Source: Acidisarcina sp.
GTDB lineage: Bacteria; Acidobacteriota; Terriglobia; Terriglobales; Acidobacteriaceae
Reading direction: 5' to 3'
DNA: 64,000 nt
Assembly: GCA_035539175.1 (NCBI GenBank)
Contig: DATLIY010000008.1
Coordinates: 310,001 to 374,000, forward strand
Part shown: piece by piece, positions 1 through 9,761 of the stretch
Position numbering within the stretch: position 1 is the stretch's first letter
Layout of the letters: the number at the start of each line of letters is the position of its first letter
Made by a program: the position numbers and the translations under genes
The notes under the pieces: model-generated
Seen by the model: only the letters and a program-made list of their open reading frames with translations
What the model was told of the DNA's origin: nothing
The model's database searches: none

Positions 1-1
1 G

Positions 2-2683
2 CGTATCCTGCTGGAAAACCTGCTGCGGCACGAGGATGGCAAGTCCGTTACCTCCGCGGATATTGAATTTCTGGCCAAGTGGGATCCGAAGGCCGAGCCC
101 TCGCGCGAGATCGCGTACATGCCGGCACGAGTACTGATGCAGGATTTCACCGGAGTCCCCGCAGTGGTTGATCTGGCGGCCATGCGCGACGCCATGAAGA
201 CGCTCGGCGGCGACCCGGAGAAGATCAATCCGCTGCAGCCCGCCGAGCTGGTGATCGACCATTCGGTGCAGGTGGACGAGTACGGCACAGCTAACTCCTA
301 CAATGCCAATGCCATGCTGGAGTTTCAGCGGAATCGCGAGCGGTATGCCTTTCTGAAATGGGGCCAGTCGGCCTTCCGCAACTTCTCCGCCGTGCCGCCT
401 GGCATGGGAATCTGCCACCAGGTCAACCTCGAATATCTGGCGCGGGTAGTCTTCACCACCGAAGCCGACGGCAAGCTGCGCGCCTATCCCGACACGCTGG
501 TGGGTACGGATTCGCACACCACCATGATCAATGGCCTGGGCGTGCTGGGCTGGGGAGTCGGCGGGATTGAAGCCGAAGCGGCCATGCTGGGGCAGCCTGT
601 GTCCATGCTGGTTCCGCAGGTCGTGGGATTCAAACTTACCGGCAAGCTGAAGGAGGGTGCGACCGCGACCGACCTGGTGCTGACCGTAACCCAGATGCTG
701 CGCAAGCTCGGAGTGGTGGGCAAGTTCGTCGAGTTCTACGGTCCCGGCATCAGCGAGCTTCCGCTGGCCGACCGCGCCACCATCAGCAACATGGCGCCCG
801 AATACGGCGCCACCTGCGGCATCTTCCCGGTGGACGCGGCGACGCTCCAATACCTGCAACTGACCGGACGCAGCGAGGAGCAGATCGCGCTGGTTGAGGC
901 GTACTACAAGGAGCAGGGCCTCTTCCACACCGCCCAGTCGCCGGAGGCGGAGTACTCGGCAACGATTGCGCTGGATCTCTCCACCGTGGAGCCGAGCGTC
1001 GCCGGACCCAAGCGCCCCCAGGATCGAGTTCTGCTGCGTGATGCGGGTGCAAGCTTCAAGGAACAGCTCCCCGACCTGCTCGGGCCCAATGCGGCTCCGA
1101 ATGGCGTGCGGAACGTAGAGCGCTGGGAGGGCGAGGGCGGACATGCTTCGCTCGGCGGAGCAACCAACTCAGCTGCCGGCGTGCCGGAGCAGGGCCATGC
1201 CGCCAGCGTCAAGGAGCGCTTCGGCGTGGACGTGGATCGATATATGGATCACGGCTCCATCGTGATCGCAGCCATCACGAGTTGCACCAATACGTCGAAT
1301 CCCTCGGTAATGGTAGCTGCCGGGCTGTTGGCAAAGAAAGCTGTCGAAAAGGGCCTCTCCGTGCCGCCGTGGGTCAAGACTTCCCTCGCGCCAGGCTCGC
1401 GGGTGGTTACGGACTACTACCAGAACGCGGGTTTGCTTCCATACCTGGATAAGCTGCGGTTCAACGTAGTGGGCTACGGATGTACGACCTGCATTGGCAA
1501 CTCCGGTCCGCTGCCCACCGATGTATCGCAGTCGATCGAAGATCACGGCCTCGTCGCGGTCTCCGTGCTCAGCGGAAACCGCAACTTCGAGGGTCGCATC
1601 AACTCCGAAGTGCGCGCCAACTACCTTATGTCTCCTCCGCTGGTGGTGGCCTACGCGCTGGCAGGGCGCATCGACCACGACTTCCAGGCAGAGCCGCTCG
1701 GAAAGGGCAAGGACGGCTCGCCGGTATATCTCAAGGACATCTGGCCGTCGCAGAAGGAGGTCTCCGAGACAGTTGCCTCCGCGATCAATACCGGCATCTT
1801 CCTCAAGGAGTACTCCACCGTGACGGATGGCGATGCCAACTGGCAGAACCTGAAGTTTCCCGTCGGCGGCACCTACCAGTGGGAGCCGGATTCGACCTAT
1901 ATCCGCAAGGCTCCCTACTTCGACGGCATGCCGGCGAACCCCGCAGCAGTCGAGGATATCCGCGGAGCGAGAGTGCTTGCAGTGCTGGGAGACAGCGTGA
2001 CCACGGATCACATTTCGCCCGCCGGCTCCATCAAGGTGGATGGCCCCGCGGGCAAGTATCTGCTGGATCATGGCGTGAAGGCTGCGGACTTCAACTCCTA
2101 CGGCTCCCGTCGCGGAAACCATGAAGTCATGGTTCGCGGCACCTTCGCCAACGTTCGCCTGCGCAACAAGCTGGCTCCGGGAACGGAGGGCGGCGTGACC
2201 CGCCTGCTACCCGAAGGCGAGCAGATGAGCATCTTCGACGCGTCGGTGAAGTACGCGGAGCGGGGTGTCCCACTGGTCATCCTCGCGGGCAAGGAGTACG
2301 GCTCCGGATCCTCCCGCGACTGGGCGGCGAAGGGACCCCGACTGCTCGGCGTGCGCGCAGTCATCGCGGAAAGCTACGAACGCATCCACCGCTCGAATCT
2401 GGTGGGCATGGGTATCCTGCCGCTGCAGTTTGCCAGCGGCCAGAATACCCAGAGCCTGGGACTGACGGGAGAAGAGGTCTTCGACTTCCCCGGTCTGCGG
2501 GCGCTGCTGGATTCAAAGTTTGCCGGGGGGCGCACCCTGACTGTAACCGCGACAGGTAAGGACGGCAGAAAGATCACCTTCCCGGCGAATGTCCGCATCG
2601 ACACTCCGCAGGAGATTCTCTACTACGAAAACGGCGGCATCCTGCAGTACGTGTTGCGGCAACTGGTGCAGCCGTCAAGTTAG
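2..2683 (+). CDS. acnA: Aconitate hydratase A (5' end missing)
   Basis: Interconverts citrate and isocitrate in the TCA cycle; cytoplasmic 4Fe-4S enzyme. The reading frame is open from base 2, before the first Met at base 119, so the gene begins outside the window; about 890 residues are visible, against roughly 900 for the full IRP1/AcnA family. The three cluster-binding cysteines are visible: one in the TSCTNTSN motif (codon at 1280) and two in [10 protein letters not shown] (codons at 1481 and 1490). The swivel domain follows, with [13 protein letters not shown] and the substrate-binding motif [13 protein letters not shown] near 2300-2340. Length and motif order match AcnA rather than AcnB. 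It ends 28 bases before a strong intrinsic terminator. I am sure of the family. Confidence 0.97.
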   Translation, partial: RILLENLLRHEDGKSVTSADIEFLAKWDPKAEPSREIAYMPARVLMQDFTGVPAVVDLAAMRDAMKTLGGDPEKINPLQPAELVIDHSVQVDEYGTANSYNANAMLEFQRNRERYAFLKWGQSAFRNFSAVPPGMGICHQVNLEYLARVVFTTEADGKLRAYPDTLVGTDSHTTMINGLGVLGWGVGGIEAEAAMLGQPVSMLVPQVVGFKLTGKLKEGATATDLVLTVTQMLRKLGVVGKFVEFYGPGISELPLADRATISNMAPEYGATCGIFPVDAATLQYLQLTGRSEEQIALVEAYYKEQGLFHTAQSPEAEYSATIALDLSTVEPSVAGPKRPQDRVLLRDAGASFKEQLPDLLGPNAAPNGVRNVERWEGEGGHASLGGATNSAAGVPEQGHAASVKERFGVDVDRYMDHGSIVIAAITSCTNTSNPSVMVAAGLLAKKAVEKGLSVPPWVKTSLAPGSRVVTDYYQNAGLLPYLDKLRFNVVGYGCTTCIGNSGPLPTDVSQSIEDHGLVAVSVLSGNRNFEGRINSEVRANYLMSPPLVVAYALAGRIDHDFQAEPLGKGKDGSPVYLKDIWPSQKEVSETVASAINTGIFLKEYSTVTDGDANWQNLKFPVGGTYQWEPDSTYIRKAPYFDGMPANPAAVEDIRGARVLAVLGDSVTTDHISPAGSIKVDGPAGKYLLDHGVKAADFNSYGSRRGNHEVMVRGTFANVRLRNKLAPGTEGGVTRLLPEGEQMSIFDASVKYAERGVPLVILAGKEYGSGSSRDWAAKGPRLLGVRAVIAESYERIHRSNLVGMGILPLQFASGQNTQSLGLTGEEVFDFPGLRALLDSKFAGGRTLTVTATGKDGRKITFPANVRIDTPQEILYYENGGILQYVLRQLVQPSS

Positions 2684-2711
2684 CGAACAGTGTCTGGGTC
2701 AACCTAAATGG

Positions 2712-2746
2712 AAACAGGCTCCGGGAGTTCCCGGAGCCTGTTTTTT
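2712..2746 (+). terminator. Intrinsic terminator of acnA
   Basis: An 11-bp perfect GC-rich stem (2715-2725 with 2730-2740), loop AGTT, is extended by A-T pairs and followed by six T. This is a textbook Rho-independent terminator 28 bases after the acnA stop. Confidence 0.93.
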
Positions 2747-2869
2747 GTCTGACATATCTAGTCGGCACACACGCATGTCTGAAGCCGCACGGCGCCAAGA
2801 TTCAGCACCAGGATTCAGTCTCCGATCTAGCCCAAGATTCAGCCTGATCGGAAGCAATCGCCCGTCCGA

Positions 2870-3073
2870 CTAGACGCCCACGCCGTAATCGGCGGTCGGC
2901 ATCCTATCCCCGGCATGCGAATAGAAGTCGTAGGGCGTGCGCCGCTTGAACTTGTAGCGGAGGCGCAATTCGCGCCCGAGAATTACGCCCAGAGTGACTG
3001 CGCCGAGCGCTAACGACGCCCAGCCGATGGTCTTGATCGCTTTGCTCTCACATCTGCATTCCGGCAGAGTCAT
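2870..3073 (-). CDS. Small single-pass membrane protein, unknown function
   Basis: A 67-residue protein with one hydrophobic segment at about residues 16-33 (WASLALGAVTLGVILG), followed by a basic stretch (RELRLRYKFKRR) and a short polar tail. A GGGGAGGAAAAGGA ribosome-binding stretch lies just upstream of the ATG, which supports expression. It stands alone, convergent with acnA. I do not recognise a named family. The positive-inside rule suggests an N-terminus-out, C-terminus-in orientation. Confidence 0.6.
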   Translation of the reverse strand: MTLPECRCESKAIKTIGWASLALGAVTLGVILGRELRLRYKFKRRTPYDFYSHAGDRMPTADYGVGV

Positions 3074-3226
3074 GACGGCAGTTTCCTTTTCCTCCCCGCT
3101 GCTTCGTCTCCTGGATCATCTCTGCGCGGGGCGGCATACTTCAAACTTCTAAGGTCATCATAGCGCAGCTTTCTCTCTCGCCGCTCTAACACCTTGATGC
3201 CATCCTCGTCCGGCGAGGCAGTCCTT

Positions 3227-4276
3227 TCAGCGGATGGATTCAATTTTGTGCAGGAGTTCCACTTTGCGCTCGGGATCGAGGAAACTCGCCTCGATGGAGT
3301 TGGCGGCCAGCTCGCGCAGGTGGTCTGCGGAAAAATCGAACTCCCTGTGAGCCAGAAGATATTCCGCCTCGATATCGCTCTCGAACATGGCAGGATCGTC
3401 CGAGTTCAAGGTCACCATCAGCCCAGCGTCAAAGTACTGCCGAAGGGGGTGCCGCGCCGGGGAATTACAACATCCCGTACGCACGTTGGAGGTAACGCAT
3501 ATCTCCACCGGGATCTGGCGCTCGGCAAGGACATCCATCAACTCACGGTCTTCGATTGCCGACAAAGCGTGCCCCAGGCGCTCCGCTCCAATGTTCAGCG
3601 CGGCCCAGATCCCTTCCGGGCCGACGGTCTCGCCAGCGTGCGCGGTCAGGTGCAGACCGGCATCGCGCGCCTCGGCGTAGAGATCGCGAAAGGGCTCGGA
3701 TCCGGTGCGCCGTTCATCTCCGCCGATGCCGATGCCGATGATGCTGGGCGCATCCTGTTTCAGCGCTGCTGCCTTGCGGAAGACGCGGGCGGCCTCCTCA
3801 GGACCAAAGTGGCGGACCGCGTCGAAGATCCAGTAAAGCGTGGTGCCGAAGTCCCGCTCGCCACGCTGGCGGCCGCGTTCCATGCCGGCAAAGATGCGAT
3901 CGATCAGGAAAGGATCGGCCTCGCACTCCTCGCGGCGCCAATAGTAGATGACGCCAACCGAGACATACACCTCTGCATGGACCACTCCCTGCTGGGCCAG
4001 CCGCTCGATCATGCGGTAAGTAATCAGCTCGTAGTCTTCCGGCGTGCGCAGCCGTTCTGTGATGGCTTTAAAGGCGAGCATGAACCCGCTGAAGTCCTGG
4101 TAGCGGTAGAGCGACTTCGCCTCGTCCAGCGTCATCGAGGTCCTTGTCCGCTTGCGGTCGTGCCGCTGGCTCAGTTCGACCAGTGTCGCAGGTTCAATCG
4201 TGCCTTCGAGGTGGAGATGCAATTCGGCCTTGGGCAGCCTGCGGAGCCAATCGCCCGGAATGGCAAAGCTATTCAT
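3227..4276 (-). CDS. Adenosine deaminase family protein
   Basis: Metal-dependent hydrolase of the adenosine/AMP deaminase family, about 349 residues from the chosen start. It shows the zinc-binding HxH near the N-terminus (AELHLHLEGT), the HAGE motif about residue 200, a GHAL motif, and SLNSDDP with the zinc-binding Asp near residue 280. The expected reaction is adenosine to inosine plus ammonia; adenine or aminodeoxyfutalosine as substrate cannot be excluded from sequence alone. The ATG at 4276 is chosen because it overlaps the permease stop as ATGA, giving a 4-base overlap typical of coupled translation, and because the residues an upstream start would add (LLLLQPQTQQL...) look noncoding. 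It is the second gene of a two-gene operon with the amino-acid permease. Confidence 0.85.
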   Translation of the reverse strand: MNSFAIPGDWLRRLPKAELHLHLEGTIEPATLVELSQRHDRKRTRTSMTLDEAKSLYRYQDFSGFMLAFKAITERLRTPEDYELITYRMIERLAQQGVVHAEVYVSVGVIYYWRREECEADPFLIDRIFAGMERGRQRGERDFGTTLYWIFDAVRHFGPEEAARVFRKAAALKQDAPSIIGIGIGGDERRTGSEPFRDLYAEARDAGLHLTAHAGETVGPEGIWAALNIGAERLGHALSAIEDRELMDVLAERQIPVEICVTSNVRTGCCNSPARHPLRQYFDAGLMVTLNSDDPAMFESDIEAEYLLAHREFDFSADHLRELAANSIEASFLDPERKVELLHKIESIR

Positions 4277-5880
4277 CCGCGTTCCAGATACCCGGCATTG
4301 CCCGGCGCAAAGCTGCTGCGTTTGCGGCTGTAGAAGAAGTAGATTACCAGGCCAATCGCCAGCCATACAAAGAAGCACAGCCAGTTAAAGATGGGCAGGC
4401 CAGCCATCAGCAGCATACAGAAAACTAGGCTCAGCAGCGGAACCACTGGACCTCCGGGAGCGCGAAAGCTCCGATGCCGTTCCGGCTCGCGGAAGCGAAG
4501 AATCAACACGCCGATCGATACCAATGTAAATGCGAAGAGCGTACCGATATTGGCCACATCGGCAAGTGTACCAATATCCAGCAAACCCGCTGGAATTCCC
4601 ACTACAAAACCCGCCATCCAGGTTGCGGCTGAGGGCGTGCGAAACCGTGGATGCACCCGGCTGAACCATTTGGGGAACAACCCGTCGCGGGACATGGAAA
4701 ACCACACGCGTGCCTGTCCCATCTGGAAGACCAAGATGGAGGAGATCATGCCCAGCATGGCGCCGAACAGAATCACCAGCCGGATCCAATGCAGATGGGC
4801 ACCGCCGGGCGCGAGCGAGAGCTGCTTGAGAGTGTTGACCACCGGGGCAGCGTTGCCCACCAGCGAGTTCCACGGCACCAGCCCTGTAAGCACAACCGCC
4901 ACAGCTACATAGAGCAGGGTGCAGACGATCAGCGTCGCCATAATGCCGAGCGGCACGTCACGCTGCGGATTGCGGCACTCTTCGGCAGCGGTGGAGACAG
5001 AATCGAATCCGATGTAGGTAAAGAAGATGATGCTGCCGCCCGTCAGCATGCCCGACCATCCGTTGGGGAAAAAGGGATGCCAGTTATGCGGCTTGACGAA
5101 TCCGGCTGCGGCAAAAACGAAGATGAGGATCGCGGAGATCTTCAGGATCACCATGATGTTGTTCGCCTCCGCCGACTCGCGGATGCCCCGGACAAGAACT
5201 ACGGTGATCAGCATAACGATTACGAATGCGGGGATATTGAAGCCGAAATGCCAGCCGGGAGCGTAGAGCATCGCGCCGTCAAAATTCTGCAGTCCGGAGG
5301 GTAGAAACGCAGGCGAGATCCATCGCAGTGCTGGATGGACTCCAAACCAGTCCAGCAGGTCCACCATATGCGCCGCAAAGCCTACGCTTACTGCCATATT
5401 CGAGACGGCATATTCGAGGATAAGGTCCCAGCCGATAATCCACGCTACCAGTTCTCCCATGGTGGCGTAGGTATAGGTATAGGCGCTGCCGGCGATGGGG
5501 ATCATGGACGCCATCTCGGCATAACACAGCGCGGTCAAGGCGCAAACTACAGCCACAAGCAACAGGGAGACAGCCAATGCCGGCCCGGCTCCAGGTCTCC
5601 CGATCAGCGCCTTGTGGTGAATGAGGTAGTCGAGCAGAGGAGAGTTGACGATAGAGGAGGTGTCGAACTTCTCCCCCGCAATGGCCGTGCCGATGACGGT
5701 GAAGATGCCGGAGCCAATCACCGCGCCGATTCCCAGGGCGGTGAGCGACCACGGGCCGAGCGTCTTCTTCAGGCGTTGGTCCGGCTGTTCGGAATCGCTG
5801 ATCAGTTTGTCGATCGACTTGCGTGCAAAAAGCTGACTAGACAGACCCAGACTCCTTCGCCGCGAATTACGACGAATCAT
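4273..5880 (-). CDS. APC-family cationic amino-acid permease
   Basis: Inner-membrane amino-acid/cation symporter of the APC superfamily, closest in feel to the CAT/YfnA group. About 12 hydrophobic segments are visible. The first carries the substrate-loop signature GIGAVIGSGIFTVIG; a later segment has SIIFFTYIGFDSVSTAAEE, also typical of CAT-type permeases. About 535 residues from the ATG at 5880, which has AGG at a usable distance; a CTG at about 5844, preceded by AAGGAG, is an alternative. The gene overlaps the following deaminase by 4 bases. Substrate is not decidable; coupling to a deaminase raises the possibility that the pair handles nitrogen salvage. Confidence 0.85.
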   Translation of the reverse strand: MIRRNSRRRSLGLSSQLFARKSIDKLISDSEQPDQRLKKTLGPWSLTALGIGAVIGSGIFTVIGTAIAGEKFDTSSIVNSPLLDYLIHHKALIGRPGAGPALAVSLLLVAVVCALTALCYAEMASMIPIAGSAYTYTYATMGELVAWIIGWDLILEYAVSNMAVSVGFAAHMVDLLDWFGVHPALRWISPAFLPSGLQNFDGAMLYAPGWHFGFNIPAFVIVMLITVVLVRGIRESAEANNIMVILKISAILIFVFAAAGFVKPHNWHPFFPNGWSGMLTGGSIIFFTYIGFDSVSTAAEECRNPQRDVPLGIMATLIVCTLLYVAVAVVLTGLVPWNSLVGNAAPVVNTLKQLSLAPGGAHLHWIRLVILFGAMLGMISSILVFQMGQARVWFSMSRDGLFPKWFSRVHPRFRTPSAATWMAGFVVGIPAGLLDIGTLADVANIGTLFAFTLVSIGVLILRFREPERHRSFRAPGGPVVPLLSLVFCMLLMAGLPIFNWLCFFVWLAIGLVIYFFYSRKRSSFAPGNAGYLERG

Positions 5881-5948
5881 CCAGCCTGTCGCGCATTTCT
5901 GCGAGACAGGCCGCAAGGTTCCTCTGAAGTTCCTAACAGATTACTGTT

Positions 5949-6104
5949 TTACCGCTTGCTGGCTCCGCGGGCCATCTTCTTTATTTTTTTCTTGTTTTCG
6001 CCGCGAGCACCGGTACGAGGAGCCTTGGGAGCAGCCTTTTTCCGCGCTGCACGCTTCACTTTCTTCCGTTCGAGCTTGTCTTCAATCTTCGTTGTATCTG
6101 CCAT
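5949..6104 (-). CDS. Very small lysine/arginine-rich protein (51 aa)
   Basis: A 51-residue frame starting MADTTKIEDKLERKK, with GGAGAG seven bases upstream of its ATG. About 40 percent of residues are Lys or Arg, and alternating Ala/Lys stretches (RAARKKAAPKAPR) resemble histone-H1-like or ribosome-associated tails. There is no membrane segment or signal peptide. It lies alone between the pcrA-like gene and the permease, all on the minus strand. Function is unknown; nucleic-acid binding is an inference from charge only. Confidence 0.55.
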   Translation of the reverse strand: MADTTKIEDKLERKKVKRAARKKAAPKAPRTGARGENKKKIKKMARGASKR

Positions 6105-6225
6105 GTTTCACTCTCTCCGATCTTGTATGTGTGGCGCAAAATGCCACCAGTTTCCAACTACCCATCGACATCCTGCCCAGACACAACCGAAATCCTGTCA
6201 CCCGGGCAGCCTGCAGCGATGCTGG

Positions 6226-8997
6226 TTACAACCTCTGCAACTGGGCGAATTTCTCTACCAGTTTTTTTATTCCGAATTTTGCAAATTGTACCGTAATCTT
6301 CGCATCTTCACCGTCTCCTTCGCGATGGAAGACGACACCCTCGCCATATTTCGGGTGGAGGACCCGCTGCCCCTTGCCAAATCCACGAGCCCCGGTGGCT
6401 TCCGGAACCTCCAGTCGAGGGCGGGCCGCGCTCCCGGAGCGCGAAGAAAAGAACTTCGCAATATTATCCAGCGACCCGGTATCCGGCCTTTTCGGTGTGG
6501 AGGCCGGGGAGTTGCGGCGTGAGCCGGCGCTCTGGTCCTCGTCCTCGTAGCTGTAGTGGCGGCTGCCTTCGAAATCCTCTCCACTGTGGCGGCCACGCGT
6601 GGGGTAGGGCGTGGCATACGCGTTCCACGTGGACGACCGCTGCGTCGCGCCGCCGCCCAGATCTTCCAGCAGCCGGTGCGGAATCTCCTCGAGAAAGCGC
6701 GACGGCATGCTCGCCTCCGGCATATCGTTGCCGAAGCGGCGGCGGTAGCGCGCCCGGGTCAGCACCAGCGCATCCATGGCGCGGGTCATGCCCACATAGC
6801 AGAGCCGCCGCTCCTCTTCGAGGCCATTCGGGTCGTTCAGTGTCCGCGAATGGGGGAAAAGCCCCTCCTCCATGCCCCCCAGCAGAACAAGCGGGAACTC
6901 CAATCCTTTCGCCGCATGCAGAGTCATCAAGGTAACGCGCGCATCGGGTTGGTATTGATCCGTATCGCTGACCAGCGCGGCGTGATCCAGGAACTCTGAA
7001 AGGGTTTCTCCGCGCTGTTGCGCATCCTGCGCCGCATTTGCCAGTTCCTTGAGATTTTCGATGCGGGAGAAGGCTTCGGGCGTTCCCTCCTCCTCCAGCG
7101 AACGGATGTACCCGCTGCGATCGATGAGGAAGCGGATCAATTCCGGCAAGGTAGCCGGATCGCCGGATTTGCGGAAGCCCTCAACCGGAGCTGGCTCAGG
7201 TTCGGCGGCTGCGGCAACCTCCACCTTCTTCTTCGGCGTCGCCTTGCGATAGGCAGCAGGGGCCGCGTCGAGAAACGGGTTAAAGTCCACGGCGTTTACC
7301 GGCAGATCTTCCTCAGGAAGCGCCGTGTCTCCGGCATTCAGCTCCAGGGTTCCCTGGGAAGCCTCGCCAAAGTCGAAGCTGACATCCGCCTCCTCGGCCT
7401 CGGCTGTCTCCGCGGGAAGGATGGCCTCGGCGGAGTCCTCGCTCGACACATCGTTCGAGACATCGCCCGACACAACGCCCGAGACATTATTCGAGACATC
7501 CGCGGCCAGCTTCTCGGCAAACTCCGAGGCCAGCATGGCGCGTGCGTCATTGATGATGCTGCGAAAGTTCTCGAGCGCGATGCAGGCGCGCTGCGGCAGC
7601 AGGCGATTCCGGATGGCGTGCCCCATGGCGTTCCACGTACTGGCTCCGGTCTCCAGTGCAAGCCGTTCCAGCGTTTCCAGCGTCGTTTTGCCAATGCCAC
7701 GGACTGGCGTGTTGACCACCCGTTGCAGGGCGACCGAGTCGTTCGGATTCTGCACCAGCTTCAGATAGCTGAGCAGGTCCTTGATCTCGGCGCGGTCGTA
7801 GAAGGAGAAGCCTCCAACCATGGTGTAAGGGATCCCATAGCGGCGCAGCGCCTCTTCCACCAGGCGCGATTGCGAGTTGGTGCGATACAGCACGGCAACG
7901 CGCGGGGCCTCCTGCTCTTCCCCTGCCTTGCGCAGATATTTCTGGATGTAATCGGCAATAAAAAGCGCTTCATTCTCGCCATCGGGAGCCTCGTAGTAGC
8001 CCACCAGCGGACCGCCCTCGCGCTCTGTCCACAGCGCCTTTCCCTTGCGCTGGGCGTTGTTGGCAACTACCGCCGATGCCGCCTCAAGAATGGTTTCCGT
8101 CGAGCGGTAATTCTGCTCCAGACGAATCGTTTTGGCTCCGGGAAACTCGCGCTCGAAGTCAAGAATGTTGCGGATGTCCGCGCCGCGCCACGAGTAGATG
8201 CTCTGATCCTCGTCGCCGACCACGCAGATGTTCTGATCCTTGCCCGCGAGCAGCTTCATAATCTCGTATTGCGGGCGATTCGTATCCTGGTACTCGTCGA
8301 TCAGAACGTAGCGGTAGCGCCGGTTGTAGCGCTCGCGCACCTCTGCCGACGAACGCAGCAGGCGCACCGTCTCCAGCAGCAGATCGTCGAAATCGAGAGC
8401 GTTGTTCTTGCGCAGCTCCTTGGTGTAGGCCTCATACACATGGGCGACACGCTCGGCGGTCGGATCGGTGGATTGCAGGTAGGCTTCCTGCGGATTGAGC
8501 ATGTGGTTCTTCGCCCAGGAGATGCGCGACAGCACAACCCGAGGCGTCAACTGCTTGTCATCCATGCCCAGCCGTCGCATTGCCTGCTTGACGACTGCTT
8601 GCTGATCCGACTCGTCATAGATGGCAAAATCCCGCGTCAACCCCTGGCCGCCAACGCGCAGAGTCTCGATATCCCGCCGCAGGGCGCGCACGCAGAAGCT
8701 GTGAAAGGTGCACAGCAAGGGCTTTGCCAGCGAGCCGTGCGGCAGCAGCTTGTCGACGCGCTCGGCCATCTCCGCCGCGGCCTTATTGGTAAAGGTGACC
8801 GCGAGGATGGCGTCAGGCGCGACTCCGCGCTCCTCGATCAGATAGGCGATGCGGTGCGTGATGACGCGCGTCTTCCCCGAGCCTGCCCCTGCGAGGATAA
8901 GGACAGGACCGTCAATCGCCTCAACAGCGGCCCGCTGCTGGGGGTTCAGTTTGTCAAGTAAATGCTGCAAAATCCTTCTCTCGTGGAGGTAGGCCAA
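6226..8997 (-). CDS. pcrA: ATP-dependent DNA helicase, PcrA/UvrD type
   Basis: Superfamily 1A 3'-5' helicase for nucleotide excision and mismatch repair and for removing protein from DNA. Helicase motifs appear in order: Q-motif LNPQQRAAV, Walker A GAGSGKT, DEYQDTN (motif II), GDEDQSIYSWRGA (III), LEQNYRST (IV), TLHAAKGLEFPLV (V) and YVGMTRA (VI). A Tudor-like C-terminal domain (VLHPKYGEGVV) closes the protein. At 923 residues it is long for the family (about 720-780); the excess is an acidic, low-complexity insertion at about residues 500-610 in domain 2B, partly built of 12-bp DNA repeats. The start is uncertain: a TTG at 8997 or a TTG at 8970 preceded by AAGGA too closely. Confidence 0.95.
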   Translation of the reverse strand: MAYLHERRILQHLLDKLNPQQRAAVEAIDGPVLILAGAGSGKTRVITHRIAYLIEERGVAPDAILAVTFTNKAAAEMAERVDKLLPHGSLAKPLLCTFHSFCVRALRRDIETLRVGGQGLTRDFAIYDESDQQAVVKQAMRRLGMDDKQLTPRVVLSRISWAKNHMLNPQEAYLQSTDPTAERVAHVYEAYTKELRKNNALDFDDLLLETVRLLRSSAEVRERYNRRYRYVLIDEYQDTNRPQYEIMKLLAGKDQNICVVGDEDQSIYSWRGADIRNILDFEREFPGAKTIRLEQNYRSTETILEAASAVVANNAQRKGKALWTEREGGPLVGYYEAPDGENEALFIADYIQKYLRKAGEEQEAPRVAVLYRTNSQSRLVEEALRRYGIPYTMVGGFSFYDRAEIKDLLSYLKLVQNPNDSVALQRVVNTPVRGIGKTTLETLERLALETGASTWNAMGHAIRNRLLPQRACIALENFRSIINDARAMLASEFAEKLAADVSNNVSGVVSGDVSNDVSSEDSAEAILPAETAEAEEADVSFDFGEASQGTLELNAGDTALPEEDLPVNAVDFNPFLDAAPAAYRKATPKKKVEVAAAAEPEPAPVEGFRKSGDPATLPELIRFLIDRSGYIRSLEEEGTPEAFSRIENLKELANAAQDAQQRGETLSEFLDHAALVSDTDQYQPDARVTLMTLHAAKGLEFPLVLLGGMEEGLFPHSRTLNDPNGLEEERRLCYVGMTRAMDALVLTRARYRRRFGNDMPEASMPSRFLEEIPHRLLEDLGGGATQRSSTWNAYATPYPTRGRHSGEDFEGSRHYSYEDEDQSAGSRRNSPASTPKRPDTGSLDNIAKFFSSRSGSAARPRLEVPEATGARGFGKGQRVLHPKYGEGVVFHREGDGEDAKITVQFAKFGIKKLVEKFAQLQRL
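7441..7500. repeat. Five tandem 12-bp units inside the helicase gene
   Basis: Five consecutive 12-base units with the core TCGAGACATC or close variants (GCTCGACACATC, GTTCGAGACATC, GCCCGACACAAC, GCCCGAGACATT, ATTCGAGACATC). On the minus strand they encode the tetrapeptides DVSN, NVSG, VVSG, DVSN, DVSS. They are in frame and lie at the start of the acidic insertion. Confidence 0.9.
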
Positions 8998-9106
8998 GGC
9001 CGGTGATTGCGGTCCCTGGAAACCTGCTGGTCCGCAATGAACTTCCTATGAACAGTGTATCGCCCATGAGCCATTCGACGCTCGTGGCGCTATCCTGTTA
9101 GGCATC

Positions 9107-9745
9107 ATGAACCGTGTTCCTTCTGCTTCGCTGCACGTGTGCGTCTTCTGTGGTTCGAGTGACGGGGCCAAACCCGAGTACCTGCTGGAAGCAATCCAGC
9201 TGGGCCGCTGCCTGGCAGCCGCGGGATGGGGGCTGGTCTATGGCGGTGCATCCGTCGGCCTGATGGGCGCGGTGGCGGATGCCGCCCTGACCGCGGGAGC
9301 CGAGGTCATCGGCGTGCTTCCCGAAGCCCTCGCCGCAAAGGAGATCGCGCACAGCAACCTGACCGAGCTTCATATCGTCGGAAGCATGCATGAGCGCAAG
9401 GCGAAGATGGCTTCCCTCTCCGATGCCTTTATCGCGCTGCCAGGCGGCTACGGCACACTCGACGAGTTTCTGGAAATCCTGACCTGGGCGCAGCTCGAAA
9501 TTCACCGGAACCCCTGCATCCTGGTGAATACGGACGGCTACTATGACCGCCTGCTGAGTTTTCTGGACCACGCCGTGGAGCAAGGCTTTCTGCGCGCCGC
9601 GAACCGCAGTCTGCTGGTAGTGGCCAAGGATGCGGAGCAGGCGATAACCCTGATCCGGGCAGCGGCACCGCAGGCCGCCGCGCAGCAGGAAGTAGGGTCG
9701 CAAGCCGAGCCCCTTCTCCAGAGGCAGCCGCAACTCCTGCCGTAG
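9107..9745 (+). CDS. LOG-family nucleotide hydrolase (TIGR00730 type)
   Basis: A 212-residue Rossmann-fold protein of the LOG/YvdD family. It has CVFCGSSDG at the N-terminus, a GLVYGGASVGLMG nucleotide-binding loop, MHERK with the conserved Arg, and the signature PGGYGTLDE near residue 113. Family members cleave nucleoside 5'-monophosphates to the free base plus ribose 5-phosphate; in plants and some bacteria this releases cytokinins. It is cytoplasmic. The ATG at 9107 fits the family N-terminus. Divergent from the helicase gene by 109 bases and convergent with the DUF971 gene. The function in this organism is inferred from family only. Confidence 0.9.
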   Translation: MNRVPSASLHVCVFCGSSDGAKPEYLLEAIQLGRCLAAAGWGLVYGGASVGLMGAVADAALTAGAEVIGVLPEALAAKEIAHSNLTELHIVGSMHERKAKMASLSDAFIALPGGYGTLDEFLEILTWAQLEIHRNPCILVNTDGYYDRLLSFLDHAVEQGFLRAANRSLLVVAKDAEQAITLIRAAAPQAAAQQEVGSQAEPLLQRQPQLLP

Positions 9746-9761
9746 CGTCGGCCGCCTGGAA

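Noticed and set aside
1169-2122. 317-codon minus-strand frame
   Set aside because: Antisense to acnA with its cluster-binding motifs; low-complexity His/Arg/Ala translation.
7018-8961. A 647-codon open frame on the plus strand
   Set aside because: It lies wholly antisense to the helicase gene, whose motifs are complete; long antisense frames are expected at this GC content, and the translation shows no known motif.
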